The translations under genes were made by a program, and so were the position numbers. The notes under the pieces were generated by a model. It was not told the DNA's origin and did not search any database. It saw only the letters and a program-made list of their open reading frames with translations. Shown piece by piece: positions 25,100-43,737 of a stretch of DNA of 64,000 bases; the stretch's first letter is position 1; each line of letters starts with the position of its first letter. Origin of the DNA: Dictyostelium firmibasis (Eukaryota; Evosea; Eumycetozoa; Dictyosteliales; Dictyosteliaceae); assembly GCA_036169595.1 (NCBI GenBank), contig CM069766.1, positions 1,542,501 through 1,606,500 on the forward strand, given 5' to 3'.

Positions 25100-28000
25100 T
25101 TAAAATAAATGAGAAGAATCTGAAGGTTTCATTCTTGTTGGTAAACCTTTCTTTAATTTTGACCTATGTAATGATGTTGAACATTTACATTTCCACAGGA
25201 TGAATAAGAAAATTAATGAAACTGAAATCATAAGATAATAACTATTATAATTTTTAACACGAATTTCAACGACTTCAGCTTTAAAATCATCGATATATTG
25301 AAAGTTATTGAATTGACCAGGAGGTAATTCAAAAGATGAAGGCAATGGGAAGAGAGAATCATAGAAACCATGTAATACTTGAACAACCTTTGTAGTATTT
25401 GGGCTAGTATGATTGATATTATCATTTAAGCAAATGAATTTTTGACGTTTTGTACGAATTCCATCGAATTTATTTTGCATGCTAGTATGGTCATTTTCAA
25501 CCATTAAGAAGGCCACTTCATCTGTACCATCGAGAGTTGTTTTATAGAAACTCTTTTTAGAATAGAATTTATATATATCTTCCATGGTTTTATTATCTGA
25601 TTTAATAACATCTAAAGTGATTGGACAATCTTCTCTTTCGTTTGGATTTGGGAAATCAGCGGAATGATTTCTATTTAATCTTTCCATTGTTTTATCCAAG
25701 TCAATTCCCAACTCGATATTATTGAGTAATTTATGTTGAATGCAAATGTGATAAAAGTAATTTTTAATTTGATCAAATTGACCAGGTTTCAATGGTACAT
25801 TGTATACGTTTACAGAGAAAGTACGTAGTTCATTTTCATTTAATACATTGTCACGATCACCATCCCAAGTTTTCCAAAGTTTATCGATATCGACCGTTTG
25901 TTTCTTATTGATTAAATAATAAAAGAAGGAGAAAGCATATTGCATATCTTGAGGATGTCTTAAACTATGGGAACTAGTGTCATCCCATTGTTTTGGCCAT
26001 TTTGCTTGCATTTCATACATAACATCAACATCAATCATATGTGGCATATGTGCAGGTACTTTTCTTGGTGATGACCCAAATTCTTTTGAATATAATCTAT
26101 TTACGAATTTCAATGAATCTCCAAACATATCCAATAGTTTTCTATTGTTTGCTTTTGAATTAATTTGATTATCATTATTACTATCACCAATTGGTGTAAA
26201 CTCTTCCCAAGGAAAAATTTCACCCTCTTGGGATATTCTTCTCTCTGTTTCTTTATTAATTCTATATTTTCTTTCCTCTTCCATTTGTTCTGATAATTGT
26301 TCTTCATATTCTCTTAATTCTATTTCTTTTCTTTTTAAAATATTTTTAATTAAATCTTCTTCATTTTCATCTTTATTTTCATTTTCATCTTCACCTTCAT
26401 TTTCATCTCCATTTTGATTATTAACGCTAAATTTATAATTATTATTATTATTATTTAAAACTATATTGTCATTTTGATTAATTAACTTAAAATTATCATT
26501 TTGACTATTATAGTTTTGATTATTATAATAAAGTTTTTCTTTTTCTCTTTCTTCTTTTTCTTCTTTTTCGTCTATTTCATGCGATTGTAAATGATCATTA
26601 TAATCTAAACTGTTATCGATTTCAATTGATAAAATGCCTCTATTTGTATGTGTATTTTCATTTAAATTAGATTTTTCTTGAGTCTTTTTAACTGAATCAT
26701 AAAACTCTTTCCATTTTATTTCAAGTTCTTCCTTACTCAAAGTATCTGCTAAATCAAACATTTTTTCTTTATTTTCATTTTTATCATTTGTTTTATCTTT
26801 GTATTGTTTTTTTTGTTGTTCCTCTCCTTGTTCTTCTATTTGTTCTCCTTGTTCTCCTTCTTGTTGGTTTTTTCGTTTTTGTTGTTGCTGAGTATCATTA
26901 TTGCTATTGTCAATATTTTTATTTTCAATTTGTTGATCATTTAATTTATCAACTATATTTTCTAATGAATTGTTTTGTTGTTGTTGATGTTGCTCTTCAG
27001 CATTTTCACTACCTGTCGTATTCTCTTCTCTATCTCTAACTACCGCTAAACTTTGAGTGTCTTCTGCTGAATTTGTTTTTAATGGTGGCTTCTTAACTTC
27101 GTCTGTTGCATTTTTAGGTGATAAATTTGATTTTTTGTCTATATTGGAATTAGTTGGTGATGGTAATATTTCGCTATCTGCATCTGTACCTACAAGTGCT
27201 CCCACGTTATTATTCATTTCACCTGAATTACTACTACCACTACTACTAGAACTAGATGATTCCTCCTCTTTAGTTGATAATGTTATATTAAAATTCTTTT
27301 CAATTGATTCTGTTATTAATTCTTCGTCATTTTCACCACTATTTGTATTACTAGTGCTATCGAGTGTCGTTGTATTGGTTTTTGTTGTTGTGGTTGTTGT
27401 AATTGACGTATTTTTTTGTTTTTTTGATGTTACATCAAAAGTTATTGAAACTGCAATATTTTGATACTCTTTATCTTTATGAAAAGTTAAGGTCATAATT
27501 TTATATTTTTGAGAGATTGTTGCAGTTCTAACCAAGACTGCATTATCATGAGAACCATCGGTAATTATACCATCACCAATTAGTGATGAAAGATTGAAAT
27601 ATACTGAACGAGTTCTATCGGGTAAATTAATGATGGAAGTGTTACTATTAATTTCATAACCTTTCATAGAGGTGAACATAATCTCAACACCACAATCACC
27701 TGCATCATAACCACAATCTTCATTTTTACACATACGATCGCAATGTTTATCGCCTACCCAAGAATCTGGACAACCTCTTGAACAATATGATTTCAATCTA
27801 TCATTGGATGTAATACCACCACTATTGAGAGTACCAGTGTTTGTATTACCACCATTGGCGCCATTACGATTCCACCATCTAGTTTTAACAGTACCAGTAC
27901 TATTATCACAATCACCAGCATCGAATTCACAATTGAAAACATTACATGCATTATCACAAAATCCATCACCTATCCAATTATTTGGACAGCCATCATTACA

Positions 28001-28445
28001 ATTTGGAACTGGCCAACTTAGAAAAACTCTTTGACCACCATTTTGTGTGACAAAATCATCTGGATAAATTTCACGACCCAACATTACATCATCATTCAAA
28101 TAAATGAATTTTTTACTTAATCCAGGAATACGATGAAGATGAGTTTCAATTGATGGCGATGAAAATGTTGGTAAATGTGATTTGTTTGCAAATATCTGTT
28201 GATGTGTAACAATAGATAGTTTTGGATTAGATAAATTTATCCAATTTGGTACTTGTCCATTCGTTACAATAAATATATGTCTAACCCATGGTGCAAACTT
28301 TTCAATAGATCTTAATGAATATTTTAATTCTTGATTATCAACATATCTACTTGCTGTATTATCATCTCTATAGCATTTATCTTTTTCTGGTGTTTGTTTG
28401 CCTTGACATTCTGGAACTGTTTTTTTTTTAAAAAAATTTAGTAAA

Positions 28446-28513
<68 letters not shown>

Positions 28514-28982
28514 TGAATTAATACATACTTAATGGATCTCTTTTTGATCTTTTTAATTCTGTAACCTCTTTAATTAATTTTGGATCGCTTCCATTAACCC
28601 ATGTATATACAACATCGATTGGTTGTGAACATAGTATATTTTGATATGATTTACCTCCTACATTATCTTCCCAATAGGATTGTGATAATATTGGTAATTT
28701 TTGATTGTAAACATCTTAATGTATGTATATAAATAATAATATTATTAATATTAGTAAAATTTTTATTTTTCCAAAATATATTAATGATAAATTGTAAAAC
28801 ATACTTGACGGTGTTAATGAAGAATCTGTATATAATAGAACCAATTGCAGAATTGTATTAAAACTAATAAAAACACCAATTATGCAAAATAGCATACCAA
28901 ATCTACTTGATAAAAATGAAAACAATTTAAATTGGATCAATTTAAATACTGATCCTCTTTCTGGTGACCTTAAGAGGGCCAT
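25100..28982 (-). CDS. N-acetylglucosamine-1-phosphotransferase alpha/beta (GNPTAB-like, Stealth family)
   Basis: GNPTAB transfers GlcNAc-1-phosphate to mannose residues on lysosomal enzymes in the Golgi, the first step of the mannose-6-phosphate tag. Exons 28805-28982, 28529-28714 and 25100-28416 join in frame to 1226 residues (human 1256). Order: N-terminal membrane helix (about 29-52, GMLFCIIGVFISFNTILQ); Stealth CR1 PIDVVYTWVNGSDP (about 91-104); CR2 RYVDNQELKYSLRSIEKFAP with HIFIVTNGQVPNWI; CR3 KKFIYLNDDVMLGREIYPDD; two Notch/LNR repeats (CNDGCPNNWIGDGFCDNACN and CSRGCPDSWVGDKHCDRMC); a long amoeba-specific Asn/Gln/Glu-rich insertion; CR4-like HMPHMIDVDVMYEMQAKWP; an EF-hand-like WDGDRDNVLNENELRTF; and a C-terminal membrane helix (YYLMISVSLIFLFILW). 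D. discoideum lysosomal enzymes carry modified mannose-6-phosphate, which fits. Confidence 0.92.
28448..28510. repeat. (AAT)n microsatellite in an intron
   Basis: About 20 AAT units within the second intron of the GNPTAB-like gene. Confidence 0.9.
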
Positions 28983-29962
28983 TTTATATATTTATTTATT
29001 TATTTATTTATTTTGTATGTAGAAACAAAAATTTTGAGTATTTTTTTTTTTTTTTTTTTTTGTTTTCAATAATTTATTTTTTTTTTTTTTTTTTTTTTTT
29101 GCTAATCTAAAATATTTTCATTATCTATTTTTTTTTTTTTTTAATTAATTTATTTTTATTTTTATTTTTATTTTTATGTGGGTGAAGATAAAATGATTTC
29201 AAAAAAAAAAAAAAAATGAATAAATTATTTCAAACCTCCAAAAAAAAAATTAAAACACTTTAAAAAAAAAAAAATAAAATAAAATTTAAAAAAAAAAAAA
29301 AATAAAAATAAAATAGAAAAGGCAAAATAAAATTTTTTAGAAAACAATCCAACCGCCAAAAATATCTATTTTTTTTTTTTCTATTATTTTTTCATTTTTT
29401 TTTATTTTATTTTTTTGTTTTTTTTTTTGGTTTTGACATGCTTAAATTATCATGAAAATTGGAGTTTACCCTAAAGTGATTATGCTCTGTAGAAAAAAAA
29501 AATCAATTTTTCACAAAACGGATATAACATAAAACAACTTATATTTGTAAGTTCCACCACTAAAAGAAAACTCACAGTGCAATGCAAAAAAGATAAAAAT
29601 TTTTTATGTTTATCCCTGAACTGATATTAAAAGATAGGGAAGAACACTTAAAAAGAGAATTTAAATACAAAAGTAAAAAAAAGACAATATGAAAAGAAGT
29701 TTATAACAACACCAAAGGTAATATGGTTATATATCAACTGTCACAACTATGTTGATTCTTCAAAGACGATTATAAATCCACAAAATAACATTCACAGATC
29801 TATTAATTTTTTCAGTACATGTAATAATTTCAATTGAAATAAAGTGGGTATTTTATTTATCCCCCCATGTACGAAGCTTTCAGTGTGAGTTATATAGAAT
29901 TTTTTTTTTTTGTTTGTTTTTTTTTTTTCACCATTAATGGTTATTTTTATTTTTTTTAAAAT
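28983..29962. other. Intergenic with a decayed coding-like segment
   Basis: Between the start of the phosphotransferase gene and the stop of ccdc22. 28983-29420 is homopolymer A/T and presumably holds the phosphotransferase promoter. 29430-29890 is distinctly more complex and is listed as a possible remnant. Confidence 0.55.
29430..29890 (+). pseudogene. Possible decayed coding remnant of unknown origin
   Basis: Compared with neighbouring gaps this stretch lacks homopolymers and has mixed composition. A plus-strand frame reads MFIPELILKDREEHLKREF and, further on, KEVYNNTKGNMVIYQLSQLC, which looks like real protein rather than AT noise, but several stop codons interrupt it. No family was recognised, so it could be a host gene fragment or part of an old transposable element. 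Confidence 0.3.
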
Positions 29963-31851
29963 TTAATTTTGAACTTCCATTAAAGTTTTAATTTGTTTAA
30001 TTAAAGATTGATTTTCAGATTTAATATTTTTGAGATCTTGAACTACACGATCAGAATTTAAGGTATTGGTTTTTTGAGATACATGTTCAATCTTTGAGTT
30101 TAGAGTGAGAATATTATTTTGAAAGTTACCAGTTTCGTTGATAATTTCTAAGAGTTTTTGGAATTTATCATCAATGATAGCAAATGATTTGATTGCTTGT
30201 TTTGCAGTTTGATCTTTTTTAGCATCATTGTAGAGTAAATCTTTGACCAACTCAAAGGTACGAACGGCGGTATCAGTGATTGTGTTGATTTCCTTTTGAA
30301 GGTTTTTAGTATCCAATAGTACCTTATCGATGTCAACCTTTTGTTTCTTTATATTTTTAACGGTTTCCAAGATACGACGAGTGTATTGTGAACGATTTGA
30401 ATCCTTTGGAGCTTGTTTATATTGATCTTGTAATTGTTGGAATTGTTCATCCTTTTGTTGTACTTCACTAACCAATTTCTTAATCAACACTCTCATCTCT
30501 TTAATACGATCCAATTTAGATTTAGTTTCATCTGCTTGATTGTTTTGTTTATCCTTTAGTGAACGATATTTCTCAATGATTGGTTTACGAACTTTCTCCC
30601 ATTCACTTGACATTTCCAATAGATTGGATGAAGTTTGATTACAAAGTGATTGAAGTTCTTTCATGTTACCCTCTGCATCATCCAATAATGAGAATGTCTT
30701 CTTTTTGATTTTATATTGTTTCTCTAAACCTTCACGTTGTTGATCTTGTTCAAGATTCTCACTCTCTGATTGACGCATTAATGAAAGGAAATCCATCATT
30801 TCTTTATTGTATGTTTGAATAGAATCAGAGATTTCATCAATTTGTGATTGTAATGCATCAATTTCAGTTTGACGTTTTAATTGTCTTTGTTCTTCAGTTT
30901 CAATTTCAGTTTCAACCTTTGTACCAGTTGATAGAATTCCATCATTATTATTATTACTTAATTCATTAGTGAATGCTTTCTTTCTATTGAATTGACCACC
31001 AACATCCAAAGAGTTACCACGAAATTCACCAATTACATCTAAAAATGAATCTGCTCCAATTTGATTATTAATACTACCTCCACCATCAATTATAGATTGA
31101 CGAATTGAATCATTCATTTTTGATAATACTTGTTTTTGTTTACTCTTACGATAATCTATTGGATTCATACCAGAAGATGCACCTTTATTATTCCATTCAT
31201 TATCACGTTCTTGTGCTTCAGCATAGATCGATAAATTGTATTCAAATACTGATGGTGCAATATCTTCAAAACGATTGGTTTGTAATGTCAATGGTTCTAA
31301 ATAGTTATTATAGTATTGCTCTAATCCTGGTGTAACCTTTAATTGACGACCACGTGATGGTATTCTAAGATTACCACCAGTGGTTGTAAATAATGTGGCA
31401 GTTGAATAATTACCTGGTATACGTTTTGAGAATGGACAGAAATAAGGTATCCATGACTCTTTGACGCAACCTTGAAGATATTGACAGATTTGGTCCTCTA
31501 ATTTCTGGATGTTTACACCACCACTCTCAACTTCTTTCTTTGGTAATAATTGTCCTAAAAATATAAATATCTTTCTAATATCATTTACATTTGGATATAA
31601 TAAATTATGATATGATAACTCTGATCTAAATCCACTATCTTTTATAATATTGGCTATCAATGAACATGCATTAACACGTGCTGACATATTCTTTGGTAAT
31701 GTATTTGTTAAATTTATAACTTTTTGTTCATTAATAACCCTTAAATATGCTAAAATACATTTATATACCATTTCTGAATCAAAATCTTTAATTGTTTCAT
31801 TTTCAATTTCACTATTATTATTTATTTATTTATTTATTTTAGGTTTAGATT

Positions 31852-31889
<38 letters not shown>

Positions 31890-32015
31890 GTTATAAAAAA
31901 AAGAATAATAATAATTAAATTATAATTGATTGAGTATGGACGATTATATTAATATTAATATTTACCATCCTAAATCTTTTAGTGTAATTAAAATAATTCC
32001 ATCAGCCTCATCCAT
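29963..32015 (-). CDS. ccdc22: CCDC22, Commander/CCC complex subunit
   Basis: CCDC22 joins CCDC93 and the COMMD proteins in the CCC complex, part of Commander, which recycles membrane proteins from endosomes with WASH and Retriever. Exons 31966-32015 and 29963-31811 join in frame to 632 residues (human 627). Exon 1 reads MDEADGIILITLKDLG, matching the human MEEADRILIHSLRQAG. The N-terminal NN-CH (calponin-like) region includes ARVNACSLIANIIKDSGF and YHNLLYPNVNDIRKIFIFLG. The C-terminal third is coiled coil with the signature YTRRILETVKNIKKQKVDID and LLDTKNLQKEINT, then DAKKDQTAKQAIKSFAIIDD. The start was chosen because only the spliced form gives the conserved N-terminus; the longest single frame begins at an internal Met. 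Confidence 0.95.
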
Positions 32016-32651
32016 TGTTTATATTATTTTAATTTTAATTTTTTTTTTTTTTTATTATAATATAACAAATCGAAAAAAATCTACCACACACACACACACA
32101 GATATACGTATATCTTTTTTTAATTTTTTTTTATATTTTTTTTTTTTAAAATAATAAAAAATTTAATACAAGGTTGTGTTACATAAAAACAAAACCCCCA
32201 GATTTTTATAAAAAAAAAAAAAAAAAAATAAAAAAAAAAAAAAAAATAAAAAAAATTAAAAAAAATAAAAATAATTTTTCATGTCAATTTTCATTTTTTT
32301 GAACTGAATACACAAAACATATAGAGAAAAAAAATACCCAATAAAGAAAAAAAAAAAAATAATCTTTTAAAAATAATAAATAAAGTAACAATACAATAAA
32401 AAAAATATATATATATATAAAAATTATTCTAAAATTTATCAAATAGGACAAATTTTTTATTTTTTAAAAAAAATTATTTAAACAAAATAAAAGAACAATA
32501 AAAAAATTATAAATAATATATATAAATTCAAAACCCCTCATATTATTAAATAAAAATAAAATCATATAGTAATATATTTATATATATATATATAATAATA
32601 ATAATAATAATAAATTAATAAAATAATAGACACACATATATATAAAATTAG
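32016..32651. promoter_or_regulatory. Divergent promoter region
   Basis: 636 bp between divergent starts of ccdc22 and a membrane-protein gene. It has homopolymers, TATATA repeats near 32408, 32517 and 32578-32594, and a (CA)n run near 32088-32100. No gene was seen. Confidence 0.5.
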
Positions 32652-33421
32652 ATGATTTTAGTTAGCCAAGATGAACCAGTTCATTTCGAGTTGGAAGAGG
32701 ATTTTGAAGAATACCCAAAATCCAAATATGGATGGGCAACACATAGAATACCATTTACTAGAAAACAATGGTTTTATTTTATTGTAAACCAAGCTGTTGC
32801 AAATTTTGTTTTAAATTTTATTTTAAATTTTTTCCTTACTTGGTTAATGTATCCAAAGGATGAAAATTATATGATTTCATATAGTGGTAAATTCACCGAA
32901 TGTATTTTCACAGATATCACAGTAACATGCTTTGTATTGCCATTTCTATCGAATATAGCAGGTTCATTTATGGTAACTTTGGACCTCAGAAAAGGTAAAA
33001 TGATTCAACCAATTGACGAGCGTTGGTTAAATCATCCATTAATTAGAAGAGTTCCAACTGGTATGCTTATTATTTTTATTATTTTTATTATTTTTATTTT
33101 TATAATTCAAACATTATTATTTTGAATACTAATTTTTTTTTTTCTTTTTTTTTTTTTTTTATTTTCAAAGGTATTTATTGGAAATCAGTTTTAAAGAGAT
33201 CAGTTATTTTAGGCTGTGTTGGATTTATTTTAGCGGGACCAATTAGTTTAATTTTAATTTATGCTGCAGTAGGTTCGGAGGGTATGTTATTAAAGTGGAC
33301 ATTTTGCATTTTCAAAGGATTTTGGTGTGCATTCTATGCAATGTTAATGTGTCCATTCATAGCTTTCATCATTGTAGCTTCTTATAATCCAAGACACACT
33401 TTCTTTGGAAAACAAACTTAA
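32652..33421 (+). CDS. Small multipass membrane protein, unknown function
   Basis: Exons 32652-33060 and 33171-33421 join to 219 residues. Four hydrophobic segments are visible: after RKQWFYFIVNQAVANFVLNF, around TDITVTCFVLPFLSNIAGSF, around SVILGCVGFILAGPISLILI and near WCAFYAMLMCPFIAFIIVAS. The N-terminus is acidic (EPVHFELEEDFEEYPKSKYG) and likely cytosolic. No signal peptide or known domain was recognised. It may belong to an amoeba-enriched family. Exon 1 ends with G and exon 2 begins GT ATT, restoring a Gly codon; the acceptor is TTTCAAAG. Confidence applies to it being a gene, not to its role. Confidence 0.8.
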
Positions 33422-33589
33422 TATTACCATAAACATAAAAACATATAACTAAAAGGAAATACATAAAAAAAACAATAAAATTATTTTTAAAACGAATTTA
33501 CCTTTTTTTTTTTTTTTTTTTTTTTATATATATTAAAAAATATATATTTTTTTTATTTATAAATTTATTTTATAATTTTTATTATTATT

Positions 33590-34489
33590 TTATAAAGAAA
33601 TTAAAGATAAAATTAATAAAGTAAGAATTAAAATTGAATTTGAAATTAAAAAAGAGGAATTATTTTTATCAACTTCAATTATATGATTATATGATGGTTT
33701 GGTTTCTTCTACAATTTTTTTTATACTAACTTTCTTTAAAAAAGATTCTTTCACAATTTTATCTTCTGCAATATCATCAACCGATTTTTTACTTTTTTTT
33801 TCTTCTTCAACACCTCCATCGTCATATTTAATTTCATTTACAAGTTTTTCAATTGTTGTGTATTTAATATTTGGACATTTTGATAAATTATTAGGTTCAG
33901 AACTATCTAATACACAAGTTTCCATTGAATCTGAGGAACATTCTTCACATTTATAGGTTATGATTGAATCACCAATACAAATTTGTTTATTATATAAAAA
34001 TGGACTTGTCAAATAAGAGTTTGAGAAACAACTATCATTTTTAAATGAATAAACTTGATAGTTTTCACAATCAAATAATTTAATTTGATTACAATATCCT
34101 TTTACCATTGCTGGTAATCTTGATTTTGTATAGGTTAAAACATATGAAAATGATGGATCATATGATGATGAATCTGAAAAAGATTGATCATCTTCTTGAT
34201 TGCTTCCATCCAGTGAATCTGTTAAAAGTAAACATTGATTCAAGTTAAACATGTCACCATTTGATTCCGAATCTACATTACAATCAAGTTTATTTTGAAC
34301 ACTTTTAATTATCACTTTGGTTTCATTGATAACTACATAATGTGACTCTGGTGAACATAGTGTACCGGCATAAGTAGCATATGGTGTACCTTCACATTGG
34401 CCATTTGTAAATGATATTTGTCTAACTTCATCTGCAAATATTGAATTTATCATTAAAAATGATAATATTAAATTAATTTTAAATTTCAT
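33590..34489 (-). CDS. Secreted or GPI-anchored protein, unknown function
   Basis: Single exon, 299 residues. A cleavable signal peptide is evident (MKFKINLILSFLMINSIFAD). The ectodomain has paired cysteines in a pattern seen in several amoeba-specific extracellular proteins (GQCEGTPYATYAGTLC, KLFDCENY, YKCEECSSDSMETCVLD). A charged linker rich in Lys/Glu follows. The protein ends in a hydrophobic tail (LISNSILILTLLILSLISL) after Ser/Asn residues, typical of GPI attachment in Dictyostelium. No homologous domain of known function was recognised. Confidence 0.85.
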   Translation of the reverse strand: MKFKINLILSFLMINSIFADEVRQISFTNGQCEGTPYATYAGTLCSPESHYVVINETKVIIKSVQNKLDCNVDSESNGDMFNLNQCLLLTDSLDGSNQEDDQSFSDSSSYDPSFSYVLTYTKSRLPAMVKGYCNQIKLFDCENYQVYSFKNDSCFSNSYLTSPFLYNKQICIGDSIITYKCEECSSDSMETCVLDSSEPNNLSKCPNIKYTTIEKLVNEIKYDDGGVEEEKKSKKSVDDIAEDKIVKESFLKKVSIKKIVEETKPSYNHIIEVDKNNSSFLISNSILILTLLILSLISL

Positions 34490-35184
34490 ACTTAATAGAT
34501 TTACTTTATTTATATTTCAATTATTATAGTTGATTTTATAAAATTATTTAAATAAGAAAAAAAAAAAAGAAAAAAAAAAGCAAATAAATGTTTTTGTCAA
34601 GTAATAATAAAATAAATAAATAATATTATTTATAATGTTTTTTTTGTGTCGAAATTAATTATTAAAATATACAAGCACACCATTCCCAAACAACAATTTT
34701 TTCATTAAATACCCCACTACTTGGTGGGTTATTTTACAAATTATTTTTAATAGTACAATATTATTAATTTCTTCAACTACTATATTTTGTGGGAAATAGC
34801 AACTTGAAATTCATAGTGAAAATTTGTATTTATTGTATTTCATTTTATTTACCCAATAAAAAAAAAAAAAAAAACTATTAATTTCCTTTTTTATTTTTTC
34901 CAAAATATAACAAGTTTAACTATATTGTTATATTTTTGATAGTTATTGCTTTAATATTAATAAATTATTAGATGATTATTTATTTAAATTGTTGAAAAAT
35001 GAATAATTATTTATATGAGAAAAATAATTTTTAATATTCTTTGAATTTGTGTTTCTGTTTTATAAAATAAGCAAAAATAAAAAAAAATAAAAAAAATTGA
35101 TTCACCCAAAACTTTTTTTGTAATTTTTTTTTTTTTATTTATTTTTTTTTCATTTTTTTTCATTTTAAACTCTTTTTATTAAAA
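34490..35184. promoter_or_regulatory. Divergent promoter region
   Basis: 695 bp between divergent starts. AT-rich. It contains CACACCA near 34676-34682, a small hairpin CCCAC..GTGGG near 34713-34728, and TTGTGGGA at 34787-34794, which on the minus strand is a DUSE-like box. No gene was seen; the hairpin is not strong enough to call an RNA. Confidence 0.45.
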
Positions 35185-35795
35185 ATGTCAAATACAACCT
35201 CAAATAAAAATGAAAATACAGATAGACCAATATATAAAGCGCCAATGAAAATTGGAGAAATTGAATATATAGGGTATCAAGGTGAATCACAAATTGAAGA
35301 TTTAATGAGTTTAATAGAGAAGGAATTACCAGAACCATATTCAATATTTACATATAGATTTTTTTTAAATCAGTGGCCAGAATTATGTTTTTTAGCATAT
35401 TGTAATGGTCAATTAATTGGTGTAATCATTTCAAAGAAACAATCTCATAAATTATTAGAAAGAGGTTACATTGGAATGATTGTTGTAGATAAAACATTTA
35501 GAAGACAAAAAATTGGTAATTATTAATAATAAATAAAAATAAAAAAATTATAAAAATTATTTACACATACATTATATTTATAGGATCAACACTTATTAAA
35601 TTAACAATTGAAAAAATGATTGAAATGAAATGTGATGAGGTAGTATTAGAAACTATTTTTACAAATATTCAAGCAATTTCACTATATGAAAATTTAGGTT
35701 TCACAAGAATAAAAAGATTATTTAGATATTATACAATGGGTGCAGATGCAGTTAGGTTATTATTACCATTAAATGATAGTTTTTTAATAAAATAA
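35185..35795 (+). CDS. naa30: N-alpha-acetyltransferase 30 (NatC catalytic subunit, Mak3-like)
   Basis: NAA30 acetylates N-terminal Met followed by hydrophobic residues on ribosomes, as the catalytic subunit of NatC. Exons 35185-35515 and 35584-35795 join to 180 residues. [20 protein letters not shown] and [11 protein letters not shown] match the Mak3/NAA30 substrate-site region. [20 protein letters not shown] is GNAT motif A with the acetyl-CoA-binding R-R-x-x-I-G-S. [20 protein letters not shown] with [12 protein letters not shown] is motif B and the family-specific C-terminal region. The first 20 residues are polar and variable. The intron splits the Gly codon of the CoA loop. Confidence 0.93.
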
Positions 35796-36237
35796 AATTA
35801 AAAACGAGAATTCAGTTTTTGTAGTTATATAATTATTATTTTCAAATGAACTTTTTGTTTTTTTTTTATTTCTTTTTTTTTTTGTTTTTTCAACATCGTG
35901 TATTAATCTCAATTTATATAGTAATAAAATCTATCAATTCCAAGTTGAGTAAGAATGTATTTTAGTAAATAAAGATTTACATTGGATAGAAACAATTATT
36001 TTATCAATAAAAGTAATGATATGAACCAATATCTTTTGTAGGATTCGCAAAAAGAAATTCAATTGGTAAAAATCCCATTTCAATGAGTTGTAATTTGTAT
36101 ATCACCAATTTTAATTAAAAAAAGGATCTATTATTTATTCTTTAATTTATGAATATGTTTTGGTAAAAAAAAAAATATAAACAAATATTAATTTACAGGA
36201 ATGTGATGGTTTGTTTATTTGGAGTTTTTTTTTTTTT
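35796..36237. other. Intergenic with a short coding-like remnant on the minus strand
   Basis: Convergent gap between naa30 and the BRWD-type gene. Around 36010-36105 the minus strand reads YKLQLIEMGFLPIEFLFANP and a few more residues before a stop. That resembles a genuine protein tail, but no start or further exons were found. The rest is AT-rich flank. Confidence 0.35.
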
Positions 36238-42981
<6,744 letters not shown>

Positions 42982-43558
42982 TATTTCTTTAAATTTATTA
43001 TTAGAAAATAATATAGAGATGATGTAATTTAATTATTGTTATTTTTAATATGTTTTATTTTGTTTTGTGTTTGTGCTTGTGGGGAAAAGAAGGAGGAGTG
43101 GGTTGTAAATTTTATTTTTATTTTTATTTTTAAATGATTTTTTTTTTTTTTTTTTTTTATAGTTTATTTTTTCATGAGATATTATAGTTGTGTTTTTTTA
43201 ATTAAAAAATAAAAAAAAAAAAGAAAATCTAAATAATATTAATGATACAATATTAATATTAAGTTTTAAAAATATATTGTGTGAACTATACAATTATTTG
43301 TTATGAAAAATGTATTTTTTTTTTTTGGGAAAAAAAAAAAAAAAATTAAAATAAAAAAAAAATAATTTTTTTTTTTTTTAATTTAAAAAAAATATTTTTA
43401 AAGAGCGCGCTCAAAACCGTTAAATAAATTTAAATTGAAAAAAAAAAAAAAAATATAATTTTATTTTTTTTTTTTTTATTTACATATTTTTTTTTTTTTT
43501 TTTTTTTTTTACTTACATTTTTTTTCACAACACGAATAAAAATAATTTAAAAAATTGA
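42982..43558. promoter_or_regulatory. Divergent promoter region
   Basis: 577 bp between the WD40-bromodomain gene and the DONSON-like gene. Homopolymers dominate. A GAGCGCGCTC palindrome lies at 43402-43411, rare GC-only dyad sequence in this genome. No gene was seen. Confidence 0.45.
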
Positions 43559-43697
43559 ATGACAACTTCAAAGAGATCCTTAAAGAGGTCTCTTCAAACA
43601 AATGATTCTGATTCTGAATCTGATAATAATAATTTATTAAGTCATTTATTAGAATTACAATATGATAAAATAAATGAGAATTGTAATAATAGTAATA

Positions 43698-43737
<40 letters not shown>

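Noticed and set aside
34713-34794. Small hairpin with a DUSE-like box on the minus strand
   Set aside because: Only a 5-bp stem, no closing stem or terminator; in a divergent promoter where the box may be chance.
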